Part shown: positions 46,001 through 58,079 of the stretch, piece after piece
How the letters are laid out: the number at the start of each line of letters is the position of its first letter
Numbering within the stretch: position 1 is the stretch's first letter
NCBI GenBank assembly: GCA_951230915.1
Contig: OX579633.1
Span: forward strand, 27,252,574 to 27,316,573
Source of the DNA: Antitrichia curtipendula
Lineage: Eukaryota > Streptophyta > Bryopsida > Hypnales > Leucodontaceae
Direction: 5' to 3'
DNA length: 64,000 nucleotides
Translations under genes and position numbers: made by a program
Notes under the pieces: model-generated
The model's input: only the letters and a program-made list of their open reading frames with translations
What the model was told of the DNA's origin: nothing
Databases searched by the model: none

Positions 46001-46479
46001 ATTACTCCTTCAACGTCCTTCAGATGTACGTCCTGTCCAAACCAGGCTTCCAAACCAATATATGGGATAGAATCCATCGGCAGTTCCCTAGAGGCTCTGA
46101 CAACGTCTGCAGCTCTCCACAACACTACGCGCCCCTGAACATCTTCCAATCGTAACACACCTTTCTGAGGAGGTGAGTATAGTACATTCTGAAATTCTAA
46201 TTTTATTGAGTAAGGCTGAACCAAAATGTAAACCCATGGCTGCACCGAAATTGGCACACCAAGCCACTGACCTTGGGGACAAACCTCCCTCACAATTCCA
46301 ACTCCAACTTCACCGATTCCATGAAAAAACAGCTTAATCCAATCGCCGTTCACGAACGGTGCAGCTTTTGCATTGGCAAACGATGCGGATTCTCCAATGG
46401 ACCCCTGTGATTCACCTTCTACACTTGCTCCTTGGTATGGAATAATCGCTTCACCATCAGATTCAAATAATGAATCCAT
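43082..46479 (-). pseudogene. DUF7869-like protein, degraded (copy 2)
   Basis: Homologous along its length to the copy 1 minus gene. Exon 1 spans 46,479-45,178 with donor GAG|GTAGTG; exon 2 starts after ACAG near 45,020. Recognisable blocks are GDWIKLFFHGIGEVGVGIV, CCKRLCCQHF, VCGTAWYLIHSIPKSTYH, then LYLQLDNSAKDN, DIDAYF and PSGECPKP-like downstream parts. It has multiple stops, including TAA for CAA near 45,950, TAG for CAG near 43,585, TAG near 43,950, and the TGA near 44,775 that copy 1 also has. There is a frameshift just after the exon 2 start. The C-terminus (REAALANLDQSNQVNL) is intact. It is useful as an outgroup: it shows CAG where copy 1 has its exon 1 stop. Confidence 0.8.
45126..45143. 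repeat. Diverged palindrome in the intron of the copy 2 minus gene
   Basis: GTTGGGGGATCCCTCGAT, in the intron position that holds two sites in copy 1. Confidence 0.6.
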
Positions 46480-47081
46480 TATCAGTCTCTAGTTTCTTTT
46501 CGACTGTCGAAGTCGAGAATGATCCAGAATATGTGTAACCCGAAATTCAAAATATACACGGAACCTGCAGATAGCGGAAACGAAATTTGGAGTGAGATGG
46601 ATAGTGAAAATAGAAGCCACATTACATCATAGCATAAGAACATCACGTCTTTATTCACACACCTAATATGAAGCAATGCCCCTTGTGCTAAAACTCAAAT
46701 TCCAATCATTTCAAAATGCAGAATCGTCTAGAGCGACATCTGAATTAGGAAACAGAGATCATGTAGTTCTTCGATTGTAAATCCGCACTACAGTAAAACT
46801 CCTCGAGCATGGGATCCTCAAAAGTAGGTAATGACAACTGGAAATGTAACGAAAAATCGAGCTTAGGATCCGAAACACAGCTATAGCGGGGAATACAAAT
46901 CTTGAAACTTGAACTCAAAGCTCGGGAGGTCCGAAAATAAAGAATATCTTCAAGTTGCTGATTTAGAGATGATAGGGCTACAGAAGATATACTTGAATCC
47001 TCCAAGAAGATGACCGCGATACTTATAAAAAAGTGGACTCCGGAATAGCGAACCATCGATTGCAAGATCCCAGATAACACA

Positions 47082-47717
47082 GATCTGGAGATCCCCTGAG
47101 CTAGATTGATAGCCGGTACTTGACATATCTCTTATCCATGCATGATCCCAGGCATAGGCGTTACCAACATATGAAGGTACTACAGAAGAAAGAGGATCTG
47201 GGATCCCCAAATAAAGAAGAACTTGGAATAACGGATCGCCATGAAACAGAAATCCAGGGATCCCCAAACTCAGATACCAAAAAATTAAGAGGAGTAGAGA
47301 TTATGCGGTCCCCCAAATATTATCCTCAGACTACATTAATTCCAAATCCAAAAATCCCTCCAATAGCAGATAGTGGGATCTCGGTGTATACGTACGAGCC
47401 AAGGATCCATTGATTCCAAAATGGCAAGACCCAAGAGAGTATGGATCGTGGGATCCCCTGAACAAGTCATATTTTGATATTACTAATAAGAAGGCTATGG
47501 ACACATATCCCATTAATAGCGGAACCCTAGTAAAAGAGGTGTTGGGATTCCTGGACTCAGTGATCAAAGGCTTTCAAGGACCAGAGATCTAGAGATCCCC
47601 CGACTTAGTAATCCATCTCGTGATTACAGAAGTGGGTCCCCGTTACCAGAGACTGTGGGACCCGAGGTTTCAAAGATCATGGGATCCCTAGATCCAAGGA
47701 TCGTGGGATCCTCCAAT
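47082..47717. repeat. Diverged palindrome cluster upstream of the copy 2 minus gene
   Basis: Sites include 47,082-47,099, about 47,196-47,213, 47,445-47,462 (ATCGTGGGATCCCCTGAA), 47,587-47,604, 47,676-47,693 (ATCATGGGATCCCTAGAT) and 47,700-47,717. This is the equivalent of cluster C in copy 1. The GGGATCCC core is kept better than the outer CG-containing arms. Confidence 0.75.
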
Positions 47718-48600
47718 GTTACTAATGTATACGTAAAATACATACGCGTATTCTACTAATTCATCATACCATTTACGAGTGCAGCTATCGTTGTCACTGT
47801 CTCTACTCTGCTTTCATATTTGCTCAGAGCTCTACAGTACTCTATTTTCTCACAAAAAGGGAGGGAAGCAGATGCAACCTCGATAGCAGGTGAGCTGTTA
47901 CCTATTACCTACAGAAAAGACGTGCATATAGAATACTTTAGAAGTTTACACTCTTGTCCTTTCAATCTCTTCATGTATTTATTTTACAATAGGAAGGAGG
48001 TTCGCATCTACTGATGGATCCTAAATTTGTCAAACGGAAAGCAATCGGAACTGATGCTGTCTTACTTCATAATAGTTCTTTCCCTCTGATCTTGGTTTTC
48101 TTCCAACCCAAAACAGTGGCAACGCCAGGGATCTCCGCAACCTCCTTCGCGTCCGCAGCCTCTATAGTTTCCACAGCCCGCGCAACCTCCTCAGCGTTTT
48201 CTCGTGCTCAAGAGAAAAAAAAGCTACTATAACGTTGCTCATGGCTTAATACAAGAAAACCCCGGATTGGATTTCCTTGATGTCTTTCCTACCCTGAATT
48301 CAGAATAAGGCTAGCGTTCAATGTGTTTGAATGTTGGATGCGTTTTAGAAGAACGTGCCGCAATACATCCTCAATAATGTGTACGTGCGGCCTTTTACTT
48401 CGAAAGTTGACTACATTGGAGGGAGGCCGTGCGCACCCGAATTTGAACATAGGCATTTCCATATTTGACTTGCCAAGCGTGCTAGTGCGATTTTCCACTG
48501 ACAATTGGAAAGTACACGCACTCGAGGAAGGTATCAAGGCGCATGTAATCTTAATTTTGCTACTTCTGCAAATACCCAAAGAACTAGTATAGGGGTTCAA
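47718..48600 (-). promoter_or_regulatory. Conserved upstream block of the copy 2 minus gene
   Basis: 48,300-48,600 aligns by eye with 20,920-21,230 of copy 1. Being retained in both copies outside any open frame, it is a good candidate for the promoter/leader of the minus gene. Confidence 0.4.
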
Positions 48601-48814
48601 AATCAAGGAATAGTCAAATAGTCTAACGTTTTGTAGCTAGGATCACTTGTATTCAAGATTGGAATGAGATTTACTATAATATTTCACAAACCCAAAGAAA
48701 ACATACATTCACTCTTATACCCATTTGTATAATTTGGTTGCCAATCTTTTAAATAATGCTTTGGACGCATGAAATGCCGTCTCAGTCCTGCCTAGTGTTC
48801 TAGGGGAGAGTTCC

Positions 48815-51045
48815 AACAATTTGTCAGGTTTGACCACAATTTGTCATGCGCATGATCTACTTACTAGACAAATGCAAATATAATAATATATTTATATATT
48901 TATATAGTTGTATCCATGTTCCTTAATTATTGGTGATTTGCGTTACCAAGACAATTTATCCAGTCACTATTTACTAGCCTAATCACAAATTTAGATGAGT
49001 AGATACCAGTCCCAGTCCTACAACAATTTGTCTCTAACTAAATGCAAGGGCATGATTGCAATGCATTCACCAAATTTAGTATACTCTGCACAATTGCAAC
49101 AATTCGTCAAAGTACACAATTCATTTCGAATATAGGAGACAAACTAAAGCACAGAAACTTACTATTAGTCTTACTCACTCAAGCTGATCCTCAAACTAAT
49201 TGTCGTATCTAAGAACAAATCACTTCATTTAGGACTATACTCATATCTACCAAGTAATCCCAATTCAATTTCACACAACAACTAGTTCATACCCTTACGG
49301 TGGTAACTAATAAGACAATTAGTCATACTAAACATTCACCCAAATTGGGCTTATTCTATTCACTAAATTCACAATCGTATTTGAACTAATCACTAGTTCA
49401 GCTCAACTCTTCAAACTCGGTCTTTGACAATTTGTCTAATTGCTTCAAACTTAACGATTAGAGATCAAGAGACAATTTGTTGAATTTACAATCAGGAAAT
49501 TTAACACTCTTAACAACTTCAATAATCACACTCAGTAAAAATTACTTGAAGACATCACTCACTGTAGGATCAAACAATTTAATTCTCACACATATCAATC
49601 ACACACAAAATACAATCAATCACAAACACACATAATTCAAATTTACAATTTAATTCGATTTATAATGACAATTTGTCTGCAAACCATTGGTCCTTCTCTG
49701 TCTTCAACAATTCCACAGCTTAATACATACATCAAGCATGACGATTAGTCTTAATATATAACACAAATAATAATTTCTTGAATTACACAATTCAAATTGT
49801 TTTTAACACTTAACAATTTCACATACATAGATTTATTTTTGATTCACAAAAATCCATAGAATTAATTATTTCACTCTTTACACAATCATAATTTCAATTG
49901 GATTTTTATCATATCCAATTCATATTAATTACAATGAGAAATTGTCTATACTCACTTCTTCTCATTCACTGATTTAAAACAATCAACAATATAGTCGTTC
50001 ATATAACGACATGATAAATAATAATTTGATCATATTCAACTAACAATTTGTCTCTCACAATTCCTCTCAACAGGATATTTTAATCAATTGTTTTACAGTC
50101 AGACCTCACATGATTTCATAATTTTGCATTCCAATTGCAATTCAAAGACAACTAGTCCAATAACATTATAAGGCTAATTGTAATTCAAACCATTTGTTTA
50201 CGAATTACATACCAGATGAATTGTTTCGGCTGGTCCTTCACGATCCAACACCGAGTTTGATTTCCTCAGATGTTTCTTTCGTCTAGCTGCTCCAACTCCA
50301 CAGTTGACAAATTGTTCCAGAGCCAGTATCCAAGTATAGTGCTCAATTGACAATTTGTTTTACACAAATAACATTCACTAAATTCAAGAATTTACAATGA
50401 AAACTATATTGGCAAACTCACAGTTCCATGGACTAAAATTAATTATGCAACTCGTATGACAATTAGTCATAACACAATCAAAGGCATCCAGTTATATTGA
50501 CCAAATGCAATAACTCATTCAATTATGCACTCACAATTTGTCACAACCACATACATACAACACATAGTGAAAGAACTTGGAATGTCAATTTGTTATATTA
50601 ATAATCACAGAATTCAATAATCCAATCACTGGGTTATTTCACAATTTCAAATATAATTTGTCTCACACAATAAATAATCCAATCACTGGATTACAATGAT
50701 GCACCGCAGCACTCCTGTGGTGGACAATTAGTTCAAAAAGACGATTTGTATTACACGATTGAAGGAGTTCACGATTTACAAGAATAGCTTGACACTTTAA
50801 GATACACAAAAGATAGCTGAGAGAGTGAGAGAGAAGAAGTTGACAATTTGTTCATCTTAAGCTACTGGAAAGGTGTGAGACCTTGAATATCAACCGATGC
50901 TAAGACAATTTGTCACTCTTCTGATCTAATCTATTCACAGCTTTTAAAATCCTTCATCTACTTGTTCATTCATCATTCCTTTTCCGTTTAATTCCTAAGA
51001 CAAGTAGTAAATGACTCCTTTCTACACTACTAAAGACAAGTAGTC
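48815..51045. repeat. Dispersed GACAANTTGTC palindrome array
   Basis: At least 20 near-copies of an 11-bp palindrome with a free centre (GACAA-N-TTGTC) are scattered over 2.2 kb. Examples are 49,426-49,436, 49,667-49,677 and 50,904-50,914 (exact GACAATTTGTC), with variants such as GACAATTAGTC at 49,314 and 50,458, GACAACTAGTC at 50,147 and GACAAGTAGTC at 51,035. Spacing is irregular, from 20 to about 250 bp, and the intervening sequence is unique AT-rich DNA. No such density occurs elsewhere in the window. Confidence 0.75.
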
Positions 51046-51049
51046 AAAA

Positions 51050-53660
51050 CCAAAAATTTCACTGTGCTCACAGTGCACTTCTCAATGGAGGGAAACATGA
51101 CTCGTAAGCCGGATTTTGTCAGTAACAAGGTGATCTTGATTCTACACCCTCATTGTGAATCTTGATTGGTCCACTTTCTGAAGATTGTTGCGCTACGAGT
51201 GGATTCGTTGTACGGTTTCCAAGTAGCCAATGATGCTTTCTACAAAGCGGATCAAGTATCGAATTCTAGGCAATGAGTGGTTAAGGTGAGACTAGAAGCC
51301 ACTATAGCCGGGACGCCTTATACAGTTCACAGTCGTAGGGATGTTTTGGTGTTTCCTTCCCTGTTTTTTTGAACATATGAAACTTATTGTAGGGTTATGG
51401 AATGATTTAGGCTTAGGCGGCATAGATTTCATTTCAAGTCGTAAGGTTTAGAGTGCTACGGTTCAATGTTCTCAATAGTAGTGATGAGCAGTTACTAAAT
51501 AATACCTATAATTTAATTTAGTCAGAGGCTCATACTTACAATCATTCCTAACCTCAAAGATAATAAATTACACAAAATAGTGAAATTATTTGGTTCACTT
51601 CAGTTCCCTAACTATCAATTATTTAGATTGCCTAAATTCAAAAAGTTATTGTTAGTAGAAGTTAGCCATGATCATGATCAAATTAAATCAAGGAATAATT
51701 ATCTCTAAAAATATTATCGGCTCTACACATAGTAGGGGGTTCATGAGCCCCAGTTACACCTAAACCTAATTCAAAAGTATCATAATTATTCTTGAACAAT
51801 TGCATAATAATTATATTCATATACTAGTGTCAAATGTTGAGAAATTACAGTGAGATTATTTATTTTACACCCTAATTTTAAAATTCTCTTTGGACTCATG
51901 AACACTCCAATTACCAATAATTTAATTTAGAGTCTCATATTAATACCTCACATCCCACTACCAAGTTTATAAACGTGTTACACAAACCCTTAGTTATTAA
52001 TCATCGATAGTACGATCATACAATATACAATGAAAACAGAGGCTACCTAAAGTGAAACTGAGTTCCAATAAAATGCATGGGGTTTTAGAATTAAAATCTA
52101 AGAGTCCTTAATTCCATTTAGTCATGAATTTAAAGTGTCCTTGACATTTCCAACTTCTCCCTATTTTTTTGGACCTCTTTGGCACATGAATTGTCAAACA
52201 TCGGAGACGTGGGTTTCCAAGGAGAACACGACTCACTCAAGTGCACCATGATTAGGTAATACTATGAATGCTTGGGATTTTAGAATTAAAATCTAAGAAT
52301 CCCGATACAATAGTATATAGTTTTATTTTACTTTCTTTTTTTCATGACGGCCATAATTTCCATTTTGTTCATGATGGAATGAACTTGTATATAGTTGTAG
52401 TGTGTGGTGGGCATGCATAAGTTCTAGTAGATCTTGTGATTAAAATAAAATGAATTTCATTAAATTAAATATAATTATGTAGTTTTTAGTTCTTTTTATT
52501 TTTCCTATTTTTAATGTAGAAATTTATTCCATTATTTTCCTTTATATTATTATTCTTTATTCTAAGTTGCTATGGCTAAATCAGACCACGGTGAAGTGTC
52601 TTTAAATGCCCCTTCAGATTATGGTATATATATCTATTGCATATGTAAAATACAAGTATGCAGTATCATTGATTATTTTGAATCATTCAATCTATTATTA
52701 AAATATTATTTATTTAGCAACTTTTGTAGTTAATAAAGAGACTAAGTGCCTTTTGTAATCAAAATAATCGAAGTTTGTATGTTTTGGAATGATCATAGCT
52801 CCAAATGTATCGTCACTCAATCATTCATCATTTTTGGCCCTAATCAAAGGCTTCCATTGATCATAACAATTATGTAAATCTTAGACATGATGACATATTG
52901 AATGATGATTGAATTATGACATGAGCAACCCTATAAATAAATGCATAAATATTATAAAAAATTTGGACAAAAATCATGATTTTTTTTTTGTGATTTCAGA
53001 TCTCAAAATTATTGACATGATTACACATTTGGATGGTAACCACCAATCAAAATGCCACTATATTAAAAATTAATTAACTCATAATTATTTATCACTTACG
53101 AATCAAAATTAATGTTTCAATTAGTTTAATTTGTGATCCATATAATAATTACACTTTATTTAGGTCTTCATTTTGAACTTGCAAAATGAATTATAAACTT
53201 TAATATGAGTGTGATTATTTCAACCCCAAAAGTTCCATGGCCTTTGAACACTACCATTTTGGTTGGAAATTTACGACTTCCAAAAAATTATCGTTTGCCA
53301 TATCTTTTGCATATAGAACATTCAATAGTAAGTCCAAAGTGACCTACTAGTAAGAGTAGTCAAAAAAATAATGTATGGGTAGAATCTCGTAATTTTGCCC
53401 GCACAGATGGTATTAGATATTTGGATACAGGTTTGTCTCATATTGTTTCCAAGTATGTTGGTTTAGGGTATTACAAAAGGGGGGGAAGAGGGGGAGGGGA
53501 AATGAAAAATTTTAAAATTTTAATTTTCCTAAAAAGGGGACACTCAAGGGACCAAGAGTATGATTTAATTAGAACAAATTAATTCAAATTCACTCAAGGT
53601 GTTCCTCACTATCCACTCAATACACACTAAGACATCTAATTGCCAGTCATGATACATATA
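51050..53660. other. AT-rich non-coding core of copy 2
   Basis: No supported gene, and neither palindrome family. It is probably nested insertion sequence; its borders were not resolved. Confidence 0.45.
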
Positions 53661-53670
53661 CTTACTGCCA

Positions 53671-53874
53671 TCACTTGGACGCCACGGTCATGAAGGCCGC
53701 AAGACCTCCCCAGTCCGTGTCAAGAGCCATCAATTTGGGGGAGCAGCATATCACTTCCGCCATGATGGGCTGCCCTTTCCCAGACATCGCCACCTGGACA
53801 GGTCCTCCCCGTCGGCATCCCTCTCCCCTCAATGCCCTATAGGAGAGCGTCTTCTCCCCCCCAATCTCCGTCAT
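53671..53874 (-). CDS. Short open frame, unrecognised
   Basis: A 67-codon frame with protein-like composition (VQVAMSGKGQPIMAEVICC, LMALDTDWGGLAAFMTVAS) in a GC-rich island before the copy 2 plus gene. It could be a captured exon or a chance frame in a GC-rich promoter. No family recognised. Confidence 0.25.
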   Translation of the reverse strand: MTEIGGEKTLSYRALRGEGCRRGGPVQVAMSGKGQPIMAEVICCSPKLMALDTDWGGLAAFMTVASK

Positions 53875-54577
53875 ACGCTTACCTTGTCTTATGCAGCTTC
53901 AATTCTGCTTTGATGCTCAAGACCCAGGCTCTATGCATTTTGAGGTTGCATCTTCTCGAGTTTGAGTTTTGAGTTTATGTAGTTTGTGAGGAGGAGGGTG
54001 GTTAACTAAGAGTATTGGGAGTCCGAGTGTGAATGTACGGGTCTAGTCTAGTTGTTGAAGGGAGTAGCACATGAAGTTGCCGCCTCGAAGTTCGCACGTT
54101 TACTATCTTGTATCTTGTAGGTAGCTTTGCAAGCACAATGAATTGGAGGTGGCGTGGCTTTGAGAGTGGCACGGAAGAGGTACGCGAGAGATCTGCGGAA
54201 GTGATTCGGAGCTGAGGCGCGGAGTTGGCGCTACGCGAATTTGCAGAGGTGATACGCGGAGGTCCACAAAACGAATTCACCTCTCGGAGGTCCACAGAGT
54301 CCTTCCGCGCAGAGGATCAGGAGGAGGCGCTGATTGAAGTCGCAACAATTGTCTTTAGAAAAGGTATGTGGAAATCTTGTCCGTCTTTTGTTATTCTTGA
54401 TTGGGTTGTCTGTGTAGAGGTAGCTATAGTTGGGATGACATGGAGTGGAAGTTCAAATTGTTTTCATTGAATTGGAAGTACTAATAGGGTGAATATACTC
54501 AGGTGTTAAATCCATTTTGAGTGCCGCATTGCTGTCTTTGAGACGACGCTGAACAGAGTAGGTAATGTAAGCTCGAC

Positions 54578-54893
54578 ATGCATTGTAGTTACATTGGAGA
54601 ATGGTTGCGTTTTAACTTTGTTCTTTTGAAAGCAAATTAAACCAATCATAATCACGCTAGAGAAGGTTTAGGGTGATCTGAAAGCGGTGTTTGGGCTGCA
54701 CAATAGGAAGTTGCGTGAGTACTCATTGAGGTTTTAAGTGCATTATACTTACAATGATAATGTGCGTTACCTTTGTTCTTTTGAAAGCAAACAAATTGAA
54801 GTGAACATAGTCACTGTGGAGAAGGTTTAGGATGATCTGGAGGAGGTTTGGCTGCACAATAGGGAGTTGCGTGAGTTGTTGAGGTTTTAAGTA
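54578..54893 (+). repeat. Imperfect ~160-bp tandem duplication
   Basis: Two units share 'ctttgttcttttgaaagcaa', 'gagaaggttta', 'tgatctg', 'ggctgcacaata' and 'gttgcgtgag' in order, at about 54,578-54,738 and 54,739-54,893, upstream of the copy 2 plus gene. Confidence 0.7.
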
Positions 54894-55939
54894 CTTAAGA
54901 ATCGTCTGGGAAAATCAGTATATTATGAGCTTGACAATTCTGCAAAAGTTTGATGCTTGACTCGTCTAATGCTTTCATTGGATTGAACCGTGTCGTTTGG
55001 TTTTACAAGAAAGCTTGAATCGCGCACTGTTTACACAAAGGCCACCTTCCATTAGAAGAAAATTGGGGTCCTGGGATGCCCAAGTTAGAAATGGCTAATA
55101 TCTAGAAAAGTACATGTACTAATTAGTAAGTAATGCCACCATGGCTGTGTACAGCATGGAGTATAAGGTACCAGCATCAGATTTTGGAGGCATTGCCGCC
55201 AATAGGAACAAATGAAGACAAAATAATGTACTACTACATCATCATTTGCTTGTTCCATGGGTTGAATTAAAAAAGCATTGTTAGAAATAACTTGTATAAG
55301 AATAGGACAGTCCCGCACATCAATATATCTATTTTAATAACCCATCATCATTGCTTGGAGTGTCTTATTATCAACATGGGCCATGTACAACTATCCTATA
55401 CGTCAAAATATTCTTTTATATATTCCATTATTATTTCATGGAGTATTTTGTTGCCAACATGGACCATGTTAGTACAGCAATATGGCATATGGTTGTTGCT
55501 ACATCGGACTCACATGAGTGTTGTCAATTCCAACTCGGCCTATACCACACTTCTTTTGCTAAATCTGATTGGTCCTCAATATTGATGGCAACTTTGACAG
55601 TGACAATAGAAATAGTTTTGTATGCATTTACGTAAATCAAAATATTAATTTTGAGCCCCAAAGTACCAGGCATGTTGAGACCCGAATTATCCTCTAATGA
55701 AGTGAACTCCTGACAATGGCAGCCGAGTCAAGTTGACGCACATCAAGCCTCCCGATGTGGGATGACCTGTAAGTTTGAAACCCCAAATTTTCATTTCCGT
55801 CACTTTCCTGCATTGCAACTGATACAAAAATTGTTGATAATTAGAAAAGTAGAGCACATTGGTCGGGCATAAGGTAATAAGTATTTGGACGATAATAGGT
55901 ATGTGTACCCAATTCTATAGTACAACCCTTTTATCGTGC

Positions 55940-56355
55940 ATCGTGGGATCCCCTGACGGTATAAACGGACCAAGTTGTTTACTATCCATACGAAACAGCT
56001 GTGAGGTCCTACAAAGCCATCCAGGGACCCCACAACTAGAGTAAACGGAATGTAGACTGTCTGGGGATCCCTCAATTCTAACCCATTTTATTAAAATATC
56101 CTGTACATATTATTGTAGATTGTAATAAAGGTCAGACGTCTTCTGAGGGTATGCAATGCACTCGATCTGGGGATCCCCGGACCATGTAGAGTTGAATTTG
56201 TAAACAAGTAAACTGCCTCCAGAACAAATCTAAGTGTCTTTTTAGTGAATGACGTGATTGTGATACCTCACTAAAATAATAATGATCATGGGTTCGCCCG
56301 ATGTTCATGTATCATGCTCTTGCTTTAGTGGCAAATGATCATGGGTTCGCACGAT
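55940..56355. repeat. Diverged palindromes in intron 1 of the copy 2 plus gene
   Basis: Sites at 55,940-55,957 (ATCGTGGGATCCCCTGAC), ~56,058-56,075, 56,165-56,182, 56,285-56,302 (ATCATGGGTTCGCCCGAT) and 56,338-56,355 (ATCATGGGTTCGCACGAT). The position is equivalent to cluster D of copy 1. Confidence 0.75.
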
Positions 56356-57974
56356 CAATAGATCTTATGGACGACCAACTTAGAACACAGATAATGAGTG
56401 GCCTCTGCTGATTCCATTCATACTAACATCTGTCCCTGAAATGATTGCAGTTTATTACAAGATGCAGTCGCCCACCGAATCATACAACAAAGAAGCTTTC
56501 CCTTTTCATCGACTACTGGATCCCGAGTTTTGAATGTCGCAATCAGTATATGCCAGCAGCAACTTTTCGATGCAGCATGCAGATCACAGAGTGGTGCATT
56601 CAGTGGAAGGACTTGAAGGACGAGACATTGGTGATTGTTCTCGCGCTCAGGAATGGGAGGACTGTGCATCCTAATGTTGGGCTTACCGTACAGGATTGTC
56701 AAGGACTTGACCACGACGCAGCACTTCTCATTGTGCAAGAGAAGCTGGCCGTCACAAGAAAATTCATAACATACGGGCTGATCTTGGATTACAACAAATT
56801 TAGTCTCGACATTTGCAAATTGTTGATGTCCAAGTCTTACCTAATGTGCAGAGATCCCTCCAAGCCTCAATGGACACCTCCTGAAATGAGGACCCAATGG
56901 GAACTCCTATTGGAGGCACTGGCAGACGTGCAACCCGACCCTGAGCCAAAAGCAACAGAGGCTGCTACGCCGTTGCCGAAGAAGAAGGTCAATAAATGAA
57001 AGAGCAGACTCGAAGCACCCGGCAATGCTGAAGAGGACGTCGCCTCCTCATCAGCGAAGAGGTCTAAATCTACAACCACTCTGACGTTGCAGAAGTGCGT
57101 GTATATGGAGAAGGCCAATGTGAAGAAGCTGAATAAGGAGGAGATGAAGGTGATGAAGAAGCTATATGAAGATGCCTTTGATGACCTTTACAAATGGGGG
57201 AAGAAGCCAATAGGGTCTGGAAAAGATTTGAAGGGTGAACCCATCCGCATGCACTTCAAGTACTTGCATCAAGCTCCGCCCGCACTTCTCATCTACAAGG
57301 GCATTCAAGCTACACAGCTTGAAGGTATAACGATCAAGGCACGCATTATCCCGGACTATGACGTAGACAATAGAGTCATCACCGTCTTCCCTCTTAAAGC
57401 TGGACCATTTGGGCCGGGGAATGAAGTGACATACTACAAGGATGACGCGCCCAACCAGAAAATCTTTGAAAACAAGTCGACGCACTACATGATCATTGGG
57501 GGCCAGCACACGGTCGAAGTGTACAAGAACTTAGTGAACGGCGGGGAGATTGCCTAGTCGGACATTGACCAGGCATCCACCTTCAAAATCATACCTATCT
57601 GGGCGAAGAAGACGCAGCATCACAATCTTGTGTTCCTCTCTCGCGTGCTAAACCAGAATATTGTAGGCGAACAGAAGGAGCAAAATTTCCTAAAGCAATT
57701 GGTGAACGCAAGAATAAAGTGGCGAGATATGGGAAGTCCGCAGCCAGCTATAATAGGAAGACCACATTTGGCAGAGTTCCTTGTAAGTATCTATCCCCGT
57801 TCTTTTGTTCTTGTCCTGTATAATTGACAATTTATCATAGGGTACACAATGTGGGAACCGCTTGATCTCATCAGAAAACTTTATCATGTATTCCCCCAAT
57901 AATAATAATCCTTTGGTAATTGTATCTGCTTTACAATGTGATTGCCGTGAGTCCTCCCATTGTTGTCCTTCTGG

Positions 57975-58079
57975 TCCAGGGATCTCCCGACTGTCTCTGG
58001 GAACATGTCTCGCTGATGACCATTCAGGTACTACTCCCTTAGGGTCCTATACAATACGCCGGTTTGGGGATCCCCGGAC
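57975..58079. repeat. Diverged palindromes in intron 2 of the copy 2 plus gene
   Basis: 57,975-57,992 (GTCCAGGGATCTCCCGAC) and 58,062-58,079 (GTTTGGGGATCCCCGGAC), in the intron that has three sites in copy 1. Confidence 0.65.
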
